From positions 1 through 7,148 of the forward strand of contig CALKDE010000294.1 of the NCBI GenBank assembly GCA_938082955.1: a DNA stretch of 7,148 nucleotides, read 5' to 3'. Each line of letters starts with the position of its first letter. The first letter of the stretch is position 1. Of the stretch, positions 7,091 to 7,148 are shown one piece after another. The position numbers and the translations under genes are program-made. This stretch comes from an uncultured Pseudomonadales bacterium (GTDB taxonomy: Bacteria > Pseudomonadota > Gammaproteobacteria > Pseudomonadales > Pseudohongiellaceae). The notes beneath the pieces are model-generated. The model had not been told where the DNA came from. It ran no database searches and saw only the letters and a list, made by a program, of their open reading frames with translations.

Positions 7091-7148
7091 TCACCGCACA
7101 ATGCTAATGAGGTATCCCGCAGCGACAGTTACCAGGCAACCTACAACA
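7091..7148 (-). CDS. C-terminal end of a membrane protein, probably a sodium:solute symporter (partial)
   Basis: Reading the - strand from the right edge, one frame gives 18 codons ending in TGA at 7093-7091: VVGCLVTVAAGYLISIVR. This is one hydrophobic helix with a final Arg. It resembles the last helix of SSS-family sodium:solute symporters, which often end in a G..VT...GYL.S pattern. The stop lies 21 bases before the ATG of the PIG-L gene, and long PIG-L proteins are, to my knowledge, often found beside such symporters. The fragment is too short for certainty; any polytopic transporter is possible. Confidence 0.45.
   Translation of the reverse strand, partial: VVGCLVTVAAGYLISIVR

Overview
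The window looks like a chromosomal piece of a Gram-negative bacterium, most likely a proteobacterium and possibly a gammaproteobacterium from a marine or soil setting. The grounds are proteobacterial-style MFS, GreA/B-like and ArgH-like proteins, Sec signal peptides with AxA-type sites, moderate G+C and dense gene packing. I cannot name a genus from the sequence.

Left part, + strand (1-2903): the last two thirds of an MFS transporter; a 198-base gap; a secreted 336-residue protein of an uncharacterised family; then a visibly degraded stretch. That stretch holds only the C-terminal end of a class-V PLP enzyme (kynureninase/aminotransferase-like), followed directly by a GreA/GreB-type transcription factor. 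The Gre frame is intact over its full domain length but has no normal start codon where one is expected. At the junction the sequence reads ATAA, which suggests an old ATGA stop/start overlap whose ATG was lost by one G-to-A change.

Right part, - strand (2951-7148), read right to left: the last codons of what looks like a sodium:solute symporter, then a large exported PIG-L (LmbE-like) deacetylase with a NEW3-like domain and a C-terminal GATase/ThuA-like domain, then an ArgH-family lyase. The gaps are 21 and 12 bases, so the three are almost certainly one operon whose promoter lies beyond the right edge. The lyase keeps the fumarase/aspartase-superfamily catalytic motifs but departs from biosynthetic ArgH at several conserved blocks. 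With an exported hydrolase and a probable importer beside it, the operon is better read as a catabolic or salvage cassette for an N-acylated or N-succinyl-type compound than as arginine biosynthesis. That reading is inference.

The two halves converge at 2903/2951, with a weak hairpin between them. I found no tRNA, rRNA, CRISPR array, insertion sequence or phage gene.
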